64,000 nucleotides of DNA from NCBI GenBank assembly GCA_025996895.1, contig BNTW01000002.1:20395-84394 (forward strand), in the 5' to 3' direction. Made by a program: the position numbers and the translations under genes. Each line of letters begins with the position of its first letter. Within the stretch, counting starts at the first letter, position 1. Below the pieces are notes generated by a model, which did no database searches, had not been told where the DNA came from, and saw nothing but the letters and a program-made list of their open reading frames with translations. Positions 1-7,455 of the stretch are shown here, piece after piece. Source of the DNA: Bacteroidia bacterium (lineage in GTDB: Bacteria > Bacteroidota > Bacteroidia > Bacteroidales > Azobacteroidaceae).

Positions 1-380
1 GGAAAATCTTTACGGATAGCCTGCACGTCAAAGGTTTCGCGCCCGTTGTAAGTTATCGGCTGGTCGCGCTGAAAAGAGTAGGGCGAATACTGCGTGTCGG
101 CAAACTCGTGCAACGCGCCGTTGTGCAGGGCTTTTTCTTCCGATGCTTTGGTGCTTGGCACGGGTAAATCGTCAGGGAAAAACAAGCCCGCCAATTCACC
201 AACCTCTTTAAAAGGCGTGTCATAATGCGTTTGAGGCGGTATGCCCTCCGTCAGCAGACAATGCCGGTCTTCTGCACCGGTCAGTTGCCTGAAACTGTCG
301 AAAACACTGCTCAAATCTACGTCATCGGGCGTAAATTCCGCTACTTGACCTCGAATATTATTATTAAATATTTCCGTCAT
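1..380 (-). CDS. Encapsulin-cargo cysteine desulfurase, N-terminal part
   Basis: The ATG at 380 opens a frame that stays open to the window edge (126 full codons). Residues 1-116 are a low-complexity, Pro/Asp/Glu-rich stretch unlike any enzyme fold; from residue 117 the reading FDVQAIRKDF matches the usual first residues of SufS-type PLP cysteine desulfurases. A long disordered N-terminal extension is what is known for cysteine desulfurases loaded into Family 2 encapsulins, where it docks to the shell. The start overlaps the stop of the encapsulin gene as ATGA, so the two are probably translationally coupled. The expected activity is conversion of L-cysteine to alanine with release of persulfide sulfur. 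The catalytic lysine and cysteine lie outside the window, so the activity itself is inferred. Confidence 0.8.
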   Translation of the reverse strand, partial: MTEIFNNNIRGQVAEFTPDDVDLSSVFDSFRQLTGAEDRHCLLTEGIPPQTHYDTPFKEVGELAGLFFPDDLPVPSTKASEEKALHNGALHEFADTQYSPYSFQRDQPITYNGRETFDVQAIRKDF

Positions 381-1816
381 TTCAAAGTCGTTTTCCGGTT
401 GTTATAATCGTGATAATAACCCACTTCCACGTTTTCGAGTACGGCAATCGCGTCATCGGTCAATGAGGCAAGCGAGAAATATTTGGTAAGCAAATAACTT
501 GCTACGCCGAATTTGTCCAAGCCCATCAATCGTGCGGAGAGGCTCGGCGCAATTTCGCCCGGAATGCCTGCTTGATGCAAGCCTACAACGCCCTGTTCCT
601 CTTCGCCGGTGCGCACGAGGATAATGCTTGTTGTTCCCACGCCGCGATTGGTCAGGTATTGCCCTTCGATTTCCACTTTGTCGCTCGGAATGATGGGTAC
701 GCCGCGCCAAGTGATGACAGGAACGCCAAACACATTGGTCGTAACGGGCGGTACGCCACGCCATGTACATTCGCGCTCGAAAGCGGCGATAGCACGCGGG
801 TTTGCCAAGAAAAACGCGGGTTTTTTCCATACCAGCGACAGCAGTTCATCAAGGTCGTCAGGCGTGGGCGCACCGTAGCGCGGACTGATGCGGTAACCCG
901 GCTCTACGCTTGCCAGCAAACCGAAATTTTTGTTGTTTATCAGTTCCCACTCTTGGCGTTCTTTCACGCTTTCGATGCTCAGGCGCATCTGTTGTTCGAG
1001 TTGGTTGTAGGGATTGTTGTACAAATCCGTTACGCGGGTATGTACGCGCACCACCGTTTGCAGCGTGTTGAGCGGATATTCGCGCGGTTCTTCTTCGTAG
1101 TCGATGTAAGTTTCGGGGATAACGTTGTCTTCCTCGTGTCCCGAGGCGAGGTCGATGTGCTTTTCGCCGTGCGCATTCACGGTAGCGCGGAGGCGGAGGT
1201 GTTCATCAACGGCTTTTTGGAACTGCTCGCGGAAGTTCGGAATTGCCTTGATGATTTCTTCCAACTCATTGCTGTTCAGCGTAAAGAATACGGCGGGCGT
1301 GATTGCCTTAACCGTAACGGAAGAGGGTTTGTCGGACAGCAAATCCGCCTCACCGAAATATTCGCCTTCGCTGAGAATAGCGATGCGGAGGTCTTCGCCG
1401 TGCGTGCCTTTGCTCGAAATTTCCACCTGTCCCTGTGCCACGATGAAGAATTTTTGCGCGTCTTTGCTTTCTTCAATCAGGTTTTTGCCGAGTTCGATGT
1501 TTTCCACCTGAAACTTTTTCGCGAGGCGATTGACAATTTCCACGTCAATATGCGCAAAAAGCGGGATACGGCGGAAACTTTCGATGTTGAACGAAGGAAC
1601 GCCATCGTAGAATTTCACATCAATGCGTTCGGCTTTTTTCAACTCTACTTTGGTGCGGTTCACGCGGTAAGTACCCGAATCGACCTGCACCCAAGGCAGC
1701 AGTTTCAATAATAAACGCGGGGAAATTGACCCCATCTGCGGGGCGGTTTTGGTGGTGGTTGCCAACTGTTTGGCGGTTGCAGTGGTGATACTGCGCTGTA
1801 AATCGTTTTGTGCCAT
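377..1816 (-). CDS. Family 2 encapsulin shell protein with cNMP-binding-like domain
   Basis: This 479-residue protein should self-assemble into a cytosolic icosahedral nanocompartment. Residues 1-80 form an N-arm, residues about 82-205 are a cyclic-nucleotide-binding-like jelly roll (GQVEI, GEYFGEADLLS), and residues about 235-479 are the HK97-fold shell domain with Family 2 hallmarks such as NPRAIAAFERECTWRGVPP, TWRGVPIIPSDK and VVGLHQAGIPGE. A cNMP domain is the mark of the 2B subgroup, whereas cysteine desulfurase cargo was first described with shells lacking it, so the pairing here is worth noting. In the phosphate-binding cassette (154-171) the Arg usual in true cAMP binders is replaced by Pro/Ser, so nucleotide binding is doubtful. 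The gene overlaps its cargo gene by ATGA. Confidence 0.92.
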   Translation of the reverse strand: MAQNDLQRSITTATAKQLATTTKTAPQMGSISPRLLLKLLPWVQVDSGTYRVNRTKVELKKAERIDVKFYDGVPSFNIESFRRIPLFAHIDVEIVNRLAKKFQVENIELGKNLIEESKDAQKFFIVAQGQVEISSKGTHGEDLRIAILSEGEYFGEADLLSDKPSSVTVKAITPAVFFTLNSNELEEIIKAIPNFREQFQKAVDEHLRLRATVNAHGEKHIDLASGHEEDNVIPETYIDYEEEPREYPLNTLQTVVRVHTRVTDLYNNPYNQLEQQMRLSIESVKERQEWELINNKNFGLLASVEPGYRISPRYGAPTPDDLDELLSLVWKKPAFFLANPRAIAAFERECTWRGVPPVTTNVFGVPVITWRGVPIIPSDKVEIEGQYLTNRGVGTTSIILVRTGEEEQGVVGLHQAGIPGEIAPSLSARLMGLDKFGVASYLLTKYFSLASLTDDAIAVLENVEVGYYHDYNNRKTTLK

Positions 1817-1837
1817 AATTTTTCTCTTTTAAATTTA

Positions 1838-3238
1838 TTATTTTGTTTGAATTTTTATCCATTCGGTAATTTCGTTCAAAGCGACAGGCGAAAAAGTTTG
1901 CTCTATCGTTGCGTATTCAGTCGGCAAACCGGTTTCAGCTTCTTGAAACAAATGATTTAAGCCCGGCAATTCTTTTATCGTAACTTTTTTATTGCCGCCT
2001 TTTTGCAATGCGGATTTTATTGCCTCTAAATTTATTTTTGCCGGAACCTGTAAATCTTTATCGCCATTGATTGCCAAAACAGGGCATTTTACTTTTTCCA
2101 ATGCCGGCGCGGGATTGTATTTGATGAAATACTGCATCCAAGGAGTGTAAATCCGACTTACCGCCATATTGACCAAATCATTTTCGGTCACACCTTCCGG
2201 TATCCCTGCTCGCGGAATATCTTGAGCTACTTGCTTAAAATAGGTAATTAAGTCTTTTTGCAGTTCCACTTGTTGGGTGGACTGAATGATAATTTCAAAT
2301 GCTCCTTGATTGACCTTTTGGGCTTTTTGCCAATCTGCTTCGTCTAATCCGGATGCTTTGGCTATCAATTCCTGCTGTAGCAAAAGAAGTTGCTCGCCTG
2401 GAATGCCTACACCTGCCAACAAGACTATAAATGCCACCTCTTTGGAACGCGCGGCAACCATGGGGGCTATCATTCCACCCTCGCTATGCCCGACTAATCC
2501 GATTTTTTTTTGGTAAACTTCTTTCCGCGTTTGCAGATATTTCACGGCTGATTCCACATCTTTTGAAAAATCGAGACTTGTTGCTATCTGAAAATTACCG
2601 GTCGATTTAGCCGTTCCTCTGTCGTCGAAACGCAACACGGCAATGCCATTCTTCGTCAGATAATCCGCCAAAACAAGGAAGGGTTTATGCCCCATCAGTT
2701 CCTCATCCCGGTTTTGTGCTCCGCTACCACTAATTAAAACAACTGCGGGAAATGTACCGTTTGTTCTGGGATAAGTGAATGTTCCCGCTAATGTCACGCC
2801 GTCCATTGGGTTGTCAAAAACAACTTCTTCTTCGTTGTAGGGATAGGGTTTCACCGGCTCTTGCGGACGGATAAGCGGCTCTTTTTCAATCGTTGCTCGC
2901 GATAAATTCAGCGGAAAAGATTGTCCCATTTGCTTGAAAGTACCTGTAATAATCGTGTCATTTTCCAAAGTGCCCTCATATCCGGCTCCGATACTTGCTA
3001 CAGCAATTTTTAATACCAAATTTTCAAAATTCGCAGAAGTTGTCGGAATGTCTTTTGCGCCTTGGTCAGGACTATCCAACGTAGCACTATATCCGGTATC
3101 GGTTTTCGTGATATGAAACACCAAACGCAATTGCATTCCCTGTACTTTCAAAACGCCATTCCATTGTCCTGTAATATCTTGTGCTAATACTATTACAGAT
3201 AGTAAACATGCCAAAAGTGTTGCTGCTGTTTTTTTCAA
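1838..3238 (-). CDS. Exported alpha/beta hydrolase
   Basis: This is a 466-residue protein with a signal peptide (MKK, hydrophobic core, cleavage near VLAQD). An N-terminal beta-rich domain (about 20-130) is followed by an alpha/beta hydrolase domain with the nucleophile elbow GHSEGG, an oxyanion-side SGSGAQNRDE segment, a late NGDKD acid motif and a C-terminal LNHLFQ histidine. The family (bem46/DUF3887-like esterases and peptidases) acts on esters or peptides; the substrate is unknown. The start is TTG at 3238, overlapping the JAMM stop as TTGA; I chose it because it begins a normal signal peptide. An exported enzyme in the middle of a cytosolic sulfur-transfer operon is unexpected and its role there is not clear. 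Confidence 0.8.
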   Translation of the reverse strand: MKKTAATLLACLLSVIVLAQDITGQWNGVLKVQGMQLRLVFHITKTDTGYSATLDSPDQGAKDIPTTSANFENLVLKIAVASIGAGYEGTLENDTIITGTFKQMGQSFPLNLSRATIEKEPLIRPQEPVKPYPYNEEEVVFDNPMDGVTLAGTFTYPRTNGTFPAVVLISGSGAQNRDEELMGHKPFLVLADYLTKNGIAVLRFDDRGTAKSTGNFQIATSLDFSKDVESAVKYLQTRKEVYQKKIGLVGHSEGGMIAPMVAARSKEVAFIVLLAGVGIPGEQLLLLQQELIAKASGLDEADWQKAQKVNQGAFEIIIQSTQQVELQKDLITYFKQVAQDIPRAGIPEGVTENDLVNMAVSRIYTPWMQYFIKYNPAPALEKVKCPVLAINGDKDLQVPAKINLEAIKSALQKGGNKKVTIKELPGLNHLFQEAETGLPTEYATIEQTFSPVALNEITEWIKIQTK

Positions 3239-3633
3239 ATTATTTCTATTTCAATTTGTTTTACAATTCCATTTTTTATTTCAAACGCCTTTATCACAGG
3301 CTTTTCTCTATCCTGCAAAGAAAGAATGAGATAAAGTATATTCGGGTCATAGGCAAGCCGAATATCTTCCTCTGAGGGGCGCGAGGGCGTTTCGGGGTGG
3401 CTGTGGTAGTTGGCAATAATTTGCCTGCCTGCCGCTCGCGCCTCACGAAGCACGGCAAACTGCTCTTTCGGGTCAAACGAAAAATGTTCGTTGCTTTGGT
3501 CAATGTTCGTCAGCGGATATTGCCGGAACACCTCATCGCCCGCGCCCACCAGTAGCCCGCACGCCTCATTCGGCAACTCTGCACGCGCCTGCGCAATGAT
3601 GCCGTCAATGATATGTTGCGGTATGCGTATCAT
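3235..3633 (-). CDS. JAMM/Mov34 metallopeptidase (Mec+-like)
   Basis: A 132-residue stand-alone JAMM domain. The zinc site is complete: Glu23 in PNEACGLL, His77 and His79 in YHSHPETPS, and Ser87/Asp90 in SEED. Bacterial homologues beside ThiS-like carriers include Mec+, which cuts newly formed cysteine from CysO in Mycobacterium, and QbsD, which trims extra residues from a carrier to expose Gly-Gly. Here it is five genes downstream of such a carrier and a cysteine-synthase homologue, which supports one of those two roles. It overlaps tusA upstream (ATGA) and the hydrolase downstream (TTGA), so the three are likely translated as a unit. The substrate is inferred from context. Confidence 0.88.
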   Translation of the reverse strand: MIRIPQHIIDGIIAQARAELPNEACGLLVGAGDEVFRQYPLTNIDQSNEHFSFDPKEQFAVLREARAAGRQIIANYHSHPETPSRPSEEDIRLAYDPNILYLILSLQDREKPVIKAFEIKNGIVKQIEIEII

Positions 3634-3857
3634 TTTTGAATTTCTACATTATATACGCCTTTAGTTTCTGTTTCCGTAACAGAAAGCACATTGAAGCCCT
3701 GCTCTCTTGCCGAGCGCGGAACGTTTTCGAGCGGCTCGCCTTCAAGCAATTTTACCTGCAATACATCGCCCTTTTGCAGTTTGTTCAGTTCGATTTTCGT
3801 TTTTACAAAAGTCATCGGGCAATGGTCTTTTGTTACGTCCAAATTGTAAGTTGCCAT
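3630..3857 (-). CDS. tusA: TusA-family sulfur carrier
   Basis: This 75-residue protein has the TusA two-layer fold signature: a short N-terminal strand ending in Cys13-Pro14 (DHCPMTFVKTK), followed by KGDVLQVKLLEGEP and a C-terminal strand pair. The cysteine accepts a persulfide from a cysteine desulfurase and hands it to a DsrE-type or carrier partner. Both partners are encoded in the same operon. The second half of the usual CPxP motif is changed (CPMT), which is common in TusA-like proteins outside the E. coli tRNA-thiolation branch, so I take this as a general sulfur shuttle rather than a tRNA-specific TusA. It overlaps the JAMM gene by ATGA. Confidence 0.88.
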   Translation of the reverse strand: MATYNLDVTKDHCPMTFVKTKIELNKLQKGDVLQVKLLEGEPLENVPRSAREQGFNVLSVTETETKGVYNVEIQK

Positions 3858-3871
3858 AATGTTTATGATTT

Positions 3872-4273
3872 TTAGTCTATTATTATTTGATGATAAACTG
3901 TTGCTTTTAACGGTTGATGTTGAATATCAAGATTCATAAATTTTGTTTCGCCGCCATTCAGTTGAAAAGTTACATATATTTCGCTCATAGGCGGGTTTGT
4001 AAAAATACACTCAAAACAAACAAGTTTTGCCTCTGCCACGCAACTTTTTTCTTTCAAAGCATTGGTTAATTTAACCAATTTGATAGAATCAGTTAAATTA
4101 TTGTCCAACGAATTTAGATAATCATTGATAATAGGAATTGTGCCATCAACGCTTTCATTGCTTACATAAGAACAAAAATCATTGCTGATTTTCTGTTCTT
4201 TATCGTGTTCTTCGCAAGACAATAAAGCAATGCTTAACAATAAAACAACAATAATGATTGATGTTTTTTTCAT
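3872..4273 (-). CDS. Small lipoprotein of unknown function
   Basis: This 133-residue protein has a signal peptide with a lipobox (ALLSC, Cys20), so it is probably an inner- or outer-membrane lipoprotein. The mature part is short and acidic, with four further cysteines including CVAEAKLVCFEC. I do not recognise a family. It lies between the DsrE-like and tusA genes with gaps of only 13-14 bases, so it is co-transcribed with the sulfur-transfer genes. The clustered cysteines might bind metal or form disulfides in the periplasm; that is speculation. Confidence 0.7.
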   Translation of the reverse strand: MKKTSIIIVVLLLSIALLSCEEHDKEQKISNDFCSYVSNESVDGTIPIINDYLNSLDNNLTDSIKLVKLTNALKEKSCVAEAKLVCFECIFTNPPMSEIYVTFQLNGGETKFMNLDIQHQPLKATVYHQIIID

Positions 4274-4286
4274 AATGCTGCTATTC

Positions 4287-4763
4287 TTAAATAAACAACG
4301 TCTGTCCGCCTTCGGATAATTTCAAAAACGATGCCACGCCCAAAACGTCTTTGACTTCCGGAATAAAATCTTCTTTTTTCAATCCGAGTATGTGCATGGC
4401 CATTTCGCAAGCATAAAAATTAATGCCCAGAACTTTGGCTGCTTCCACCAATTCTTCCAAAGTGGCCACATTATTTTTCCGCATCAAATACCGGAAAATT
4501 TTCGGACCTATGCCACAAAAGTTAAATCGGGTGGTGGGAGATGCTTTCAATCCGCCCATCATAACGCCGAATACTTTGGTCAACCAATTGGACCCGAGTG
4601 GAGAGCGACCTTGTTTGATTTTGAGCGCGTCTAATCCCCAGAAGGTGAAAAAGATATTTACTTCATATCCGACCGCTGCCGCACCGGTTGCCAGCGTGAA
4701 AACGGCTGTCAGTTTATCAAAATCGCCACTAAATGCGATGATGGAAAGTTTTTTTGTAGTCAT
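4287..4763 (-). CDS. DsrE/DsrE2-like sulfur-transfer protein
   Basis: A 158-residue protein of the DsrE/F superfamily. The first strand and helix (KLSIIAFSGDFDKLTAVFTLATGAAAVGYEV) and the FFTFWGLDALK segment are typical of the DsrE2-like branch. Cys119 in NFYACEMAMHILGL is at the position of the sulfur-binding cysteine; Cys83 is a second candidate. Proteins of this family accept persulfide from TusA or rhodaneses in sulfur oxidisers and sulfur-trafficking pathways. With tusA two genes away and the E1-like enzyme just upstream, it probably forms one step in the relay to the ThiS-like carrier. No clear membrane anchor is present. Confidence 0.82.
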   Translation of the reverse strand: MTTKKLSIIAFSGDFDKLTAVFTLATGAAAVGYEVNIFFTFWGLDALKIKQGRSPLGSNWLTKVFGVMMGGLKASPTTRFNFCGIGPKIFRYLMRKNNVATLEELVEAAKVLGINFYACEMAMHILGLKKEDFIPEVKDVLGVASFLKLSEGGQTLFI

Positions 4764-4778
4764 ATTATTTTAATATTG

Positions 4779-5588
4779 TTATTTTTTACTTTTAAACTCG
4801 CATGCTGCTTGTTCGTAATCCACTAATTCCGTAACAGTGGGATTTGCACCGCACACCGGACATTTCTCGGAACGGCGTATATTGATCGTGCGGAAATTCA
4901 TCGTTTTTGCATTGAAAGACAACAGCCGGTTTGTCAATAAATCGCCTACGCCTGTCAGATATTTCAGCGTTTCGGCTGCTTGAATGGTGCCGAGCATTCC
5001 CGCAATAGCCCCAAGTACGCCCGCTTGCGAACAAGTCGGCACAGCATTTGGTGGGGGCGGTGCGTTGAACAGGCAACGATAGCAAGCATTGCCGGGCGTA
5101 TGCGTAAAAGTTTGTCCGTCAAAGCGCAGAATACCGCCGTGCGAAAACGGTTTGCCCGCCATCACGCAAGCATCGTTTATCAGAAATTTCACAGGAAAAT
5201 TGTCCGTGCCATCAACGATAAAATCGTAATCTTTAATAATTTCCAAAGCGTTTTCGGAAGTGAAAAGCGTTTGGTAAGTAATCACTTTCACATCAGGGTT
5301 GAGCAAATTGATTTTCTCTTTGGCGGACAGCACTTTGGGCTTATCCACATCAGGCGTAAAGTGGATAATCTGCCGTTGCAGGTTGCTCAAATCCACCACA
5401 TCGCCGTCAATAATGCCGATGGTGCCGACACCCGCCGCCGCCAAATACAGCGCAACCGGCGCACCCAAACCGCCCGCACCAATAACCAGCACTTTGCCGT
5501 TACTGATGCGCTCTTGTCCTTCTACGCCTACATCTTGCAAAAGAATGTGGCGGCTGTATCTGAGTATTTGTTCTTCTGTAAAATCCAC
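4779..5588 (-). CDS. MoeB/ThiF-like sulfur-carrier adenylyltransferase
   Basis: This 269-residue E1-like enzyme activates the C-terminal glycine of a small carrier by adenylation before sulfuration. It opens with the family signature RYSRHILLQDVG, then the nucleotide loop GAGGLG (37-42), DGDVVDLSNLQRQ, and zinc ligands as two CxxC pairs (CYRC and CPVC). A candidate catalytic cysteine lies in VPTCSQAGVLG. It has no C-terminal rhodanese domain, unlike MoeZ, so the sulfur must come from another protein; TusA and the DsrE-like protein are the obvious donors. It follows the ThiS-like gene by two bases. No thiG, thiH, moaE or moaA is nearby, so thiamine or molybdopterin synthesis is not supported. 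Confidence 0.9.
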   Translation of the reverse strand: MDFTEEQILRYSRHILLQDVGVEGQERISNGKVLVIGAGGLGAPVALYLAAAGVGTIGIIDGDVVDLSNLQRQIIHFTPDVDKPKVLSAKEKINLLNPDVKVITYQTLFTSENALEIIKDYDFIVDGTDNFPVKFLINDACVMAGKPFSHGGILRFDGQTFTHTPGNACYRCLFNAPPPPNAVPTCSQAGVLGAIAGMLGTIQAAETLKYLTGVGDLLTNRLLSFNAKTMNFRTINIRRSEKCPVCGANPTVTELVDYEQAACEFKSKK

Positions 5589-5590
5589 AA

Positions 5591-5836
5591 CTAAAAATTC
5601 GTAATTTGTAATTTGTAATTCGTAATTTTTTGTCCGCCTCCCATAAAATACAGAAAATCAATCTCATCGCCATCTTTTACTTTGGTCGTTTCGTAATTTT
5701 CTTTATACACAAATTCGCCGTTCAACTGAACGGAAACCATATCGGGCTGCGAAACATTGTTTTGTACGAGCAATTCGGCTACGGTAAGATTTTCCGCTAC
5801 CTTTTGCGTTTCGCCGTTTATTTTTATTATTGCCAT
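5591..5836 (-). CDS. ThiS/CysO-like sulfur carrier with C-terminal extension
   Basis: This 81-residue ubiquitin-like carrier begins MAIIKINGE and runs through FLYFMGGG (Gly66-68), the usual C-terminal end of ThiS-type carriers, which are thiocarboxylated on the final glycine. Here 13 extra residues follow, encoded by an AATTACAAATTACG-type repeat that also occurs elsewhere in the window. As encoded, the Gly-Gly end is buried and the carrier would be inactive unless trimmed. The operon JAMM peptidase could do this, as QbsD does for QbsE. The gene sits 3 bases after cysK and 2 bases before the MoeB-like gene. The alternative is a recent, damaging insertion. Confidence 0.88.
   Translation of the reverse strand: MAIIKINGETQKVAENLTVAELLVQNNVSQPDMVSVQLNGEFVYKENYETTKVKDGDEIDFLYFMGGGQKITNYKLQITNF
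5597..5630. repeat. AATTACGAATTA-type repeat at end of thiS-like gene
   Basis: Tandem units of about ten bases (TTTGTAATTCGTAA type) fall exactly after the Gly-Gly-Gly codons of the ThiS-like gene and encode the tail KITNYKLQITNF. The same family appears at 41255-41286 inside ileS and at 52193-52220, 53983-54160 and 57482-57505 between genes. Confidence 0.8.
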
Positions 5837-5839
5837 AAT

Positions 5840-6775
5840 TTAATCAAAATTATAAAGTGGTGTTGATAAATATCTTTCTCCTGTATCGGGCAAAATGGCG
5901 ACAATCGTTTTACCCTTGTTTTCCACGCGTTTAGCAATCTGAATAGCAGCAAAGGCGGCCGCGCCCGATGACACGCCGACCAAAAGTCCTTCGGTGCGAG
6001 CGAGTTGACGACTTGTTTCAAATGCCTCTTCGTTTTTCACTTTGAAAATCTCATCAACGATTTTCGGGTTAAACACTTTGGGTATAAAGCCCGCGCCGAT
6101 GCCCTGAATTTTGTGCGGTCCCGGTTTGCCGCCGCTCAAAACAGGCGAGTCAAACGGCTCAACAGCAATGACTTTAATATTGGGATTGTACTTTTTCAGC
6201 ACTTCGCCCGCGCCGGTAATGGTGCCGCCGGTGCCGACTGCCGAAATGAAAATATCGACTTTTCCGTCAGTGTCGCGCCAAATTTCTTCGGCGGTGCTGC
6301 TGCGGTGGGCTTGTGGATTTGCCGGATTTTGAAACTGCTGCGGTATAAACGAATCCGGATATTGCTTTTGAAGTTCTTCCGCCTTGCGAATAGCACCGCT
6401 CATACCCTCAAAACCGGGCGTGAGAACGACTTCCGCACCCAAAGCTTGTAAGAGGCTGCGCCGTTCCACACTCATTGTGTCGGGCATGGCAAGAATCAGT
6501 TTATAACCTTTTGCCGCCGCTACGAAAGCGAGTGCAAGACCGGTATTTCCGCTCGTCGGCTCAATAATAATTGTGCGCGGCGTAAGAAGCCCGCGTTCTT
6601 CGGCGTCTTCAACCAAAGCCAGACCAATCCTGTCCTTCACGCTACGTGCGGGATTCAGGTATTCGAGTTTGACAATGACTTTTGCCCTCAACCGGTTGAT
6701 TTTCTCTATCTTATTCAATTCGAGCAGGGGCGTGTTGCCGATTAGTTCCGTCAGTTTTTTTGCTATTTTAGCCAT
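5840..6775 (-). CDS. cysK: Cysteine synthase-family PLP enzyme (CysK/CysM)
   Basis: A 311-residue fold-type II PLP enzyme. Lys47 in SVKDRIG is the Schiff-base lysine, PTSGNTGLA binds the substrate carboxylate, and [15 protein letters not shown] binds PLP phosphate. It makes cysteine from an activated serine and a sulfur donor. CysK uses sulfide; CysM of Mycobacterium uses O-phosphoserine and thiocarboxylated CysO. Being first in an operon with a CysO-like carrier, an E1 enzyme and a JAMM peptidase favours carrier-bound sulfur as donor, but residues that would decide the substrate cannot be judged by eye. It is the promoter-proximal gene of the sulfur operon. Confidence 0.92.
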   Translation of the reverse strand: MAKIAKKLTELIGNTPLLELNKIEKINRLRAKVIVKLEYLNPARSVKDRIGLALVEDAEERGLLTPRTIIIEPTSGNTGLALAFVAAAKGYKLILAMPDTMSVERRSLLQALGAEVVLTPGFEGMSGAIRKAEELQKQYPDSFIPQQFQNPANPQAHRSSTAEEIWRDTDGKVDIFISAVGTGGTITGAGEVLKKYNPNIKVIAVEPFDSPVLSGGKPGPHKIQGIGAGFIPKVFNPKIVDEIFKVKNEEAFETSRQLARTEGLLVGVSSGAAAFAAIQIAKRVENKGKTIVAILPDTGERYLSTPLYNFD

Positions 6776-6799
6776 AACTTTGTAAGAAGTTTTAAAATG

Positions 6800-6830
6800 T
6801 AAAGTTAAAAATAAAATAATTAATATACAA
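6800..6830 (-). promoter_or_regulatory. Putative promoter of the sulfur operon
   Basis: On the minus strand a TTG (6828-6830) is followed after 20 bases by TAACTTTA (6800-6807), one base off the Bacteroidota -7 consensus TAnnTTTG. It lies 25 bases upstream of the cysK ATG, and no other good candidate precedes any later gene of the operon. Confidence 0.5.
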
Positions 6831-6882
6831 TACCTGATTGATGGTATTTTTCTTCCTGTGAGGTAAATTCAAAAATTATATG

Positions 6883-6890
6883 TAATTTTG
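6883..6890 (+). promoter_or_regulatory. -7 box upstream of rfbC
   Basis: TAATTTTG matches TAnnTTTG, 22 bases before the rfbC ATG. A matching -33 element is not obvious. It lies divergent from the sulfur-operon promoter. Confidence 0.45.
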
Positions 6891-6912
6891 TGTCGTTGTA
6901 TTTGTAATATAT

Positions 6913-7455
6913 ATGAACTACATAGAAACGCAACTTCCGGGTGTATGGATTTTAGAGCCTCGCGTATTTACGGACGACCGGGGTTATTTTATGGAAACCT
7001 ATCGAAAAGAAGATTTCGACAAACATATTGGTGAAATTTCTTTTGTTCAGGATAATGAGTCAAAATCGTCTTATGGTGTTTTGCGTGGCCTACATTTTCA
7101 GAAAGGCGAATTTGCACAGGCCAAACTCATCCGGGTGATCAGTGGCACAGTATTAGATGTAGCAGTAGATATTCGCAAGGATTCGCCGAATTTCGGGAAA
7201 CACATTGCGGTCGAATTATCGGGCGAAAACAAGCGGCAACTGTTTATCCCTCGCGGATTTGCGCATGGATTTTTAGTGTTGAGTCCCAACGTTGTTTTTG
7301 ATTATAAAGTAGATAACGTGTATGCTCCGCAGGCCGAAGACGCGATTGTGTATAACGATCCGGATATTAATATTCAGTGGCCGATACCTTCCGAAGAGAT
7401 TGTATTGTCCGAAAAAGATAAAAATGCGTCATCATTGAAAGAACTATATATATGA
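6913..7455 (+). CDS. rfbC: dTDP-4-dehydrorhamnose 3,5-epimerase
   Basis: This 180-residue cupin enzyme epimerises dTDP-4-keto-6-deoxyglucose at C3 and C5 on the way to dTDP-L-rhamnose. Seen motifs are [18 protein letters not shown], the catalytic-histidine segment GVLRGLHFQ, and [14 protein letters not shown]. Length is normal for RmlC/RfbC. Its stop overlaps the rfbA start (ATGA), so the two are coupled. It opens the nucleotide-sugar operon. An rfbD gene for the last step is not present in the window. Confidence 0.95.
   Translation: MNYIETQLPGVWILEPRVFTDDRGYFMETYRKEDFDKHIGEISFVQDNESKSSYGVLRGLHFQKGEFAQAKLIRVISGTVLDVAVDIRKDSPNFGKHIAVELSGENKRQLFIPRGFAHGFLVLSPNVVFDYKVDNVYAPQAEDAIVYNDPDINIQWPIPSEEIVLSEKDKNASSLKELYI

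Noticed and set aside
572..1711. Long open frame of 379 codons on the plus strand
   Set aside because: It is antisense to the encapsulin gene and its sequence shows no domain; the minus-strand reading has clear shell and cNMP motifs.
4779..5836. Thiamine biosynthesis (thiS-thiF) assignment
   Set aside because: No thiG, thiH, thiC or thiE is nearby; the neighbours are cysK, JAMM, tusA and the encapsulin genes, which fit cysteine-sulfur transfer better.
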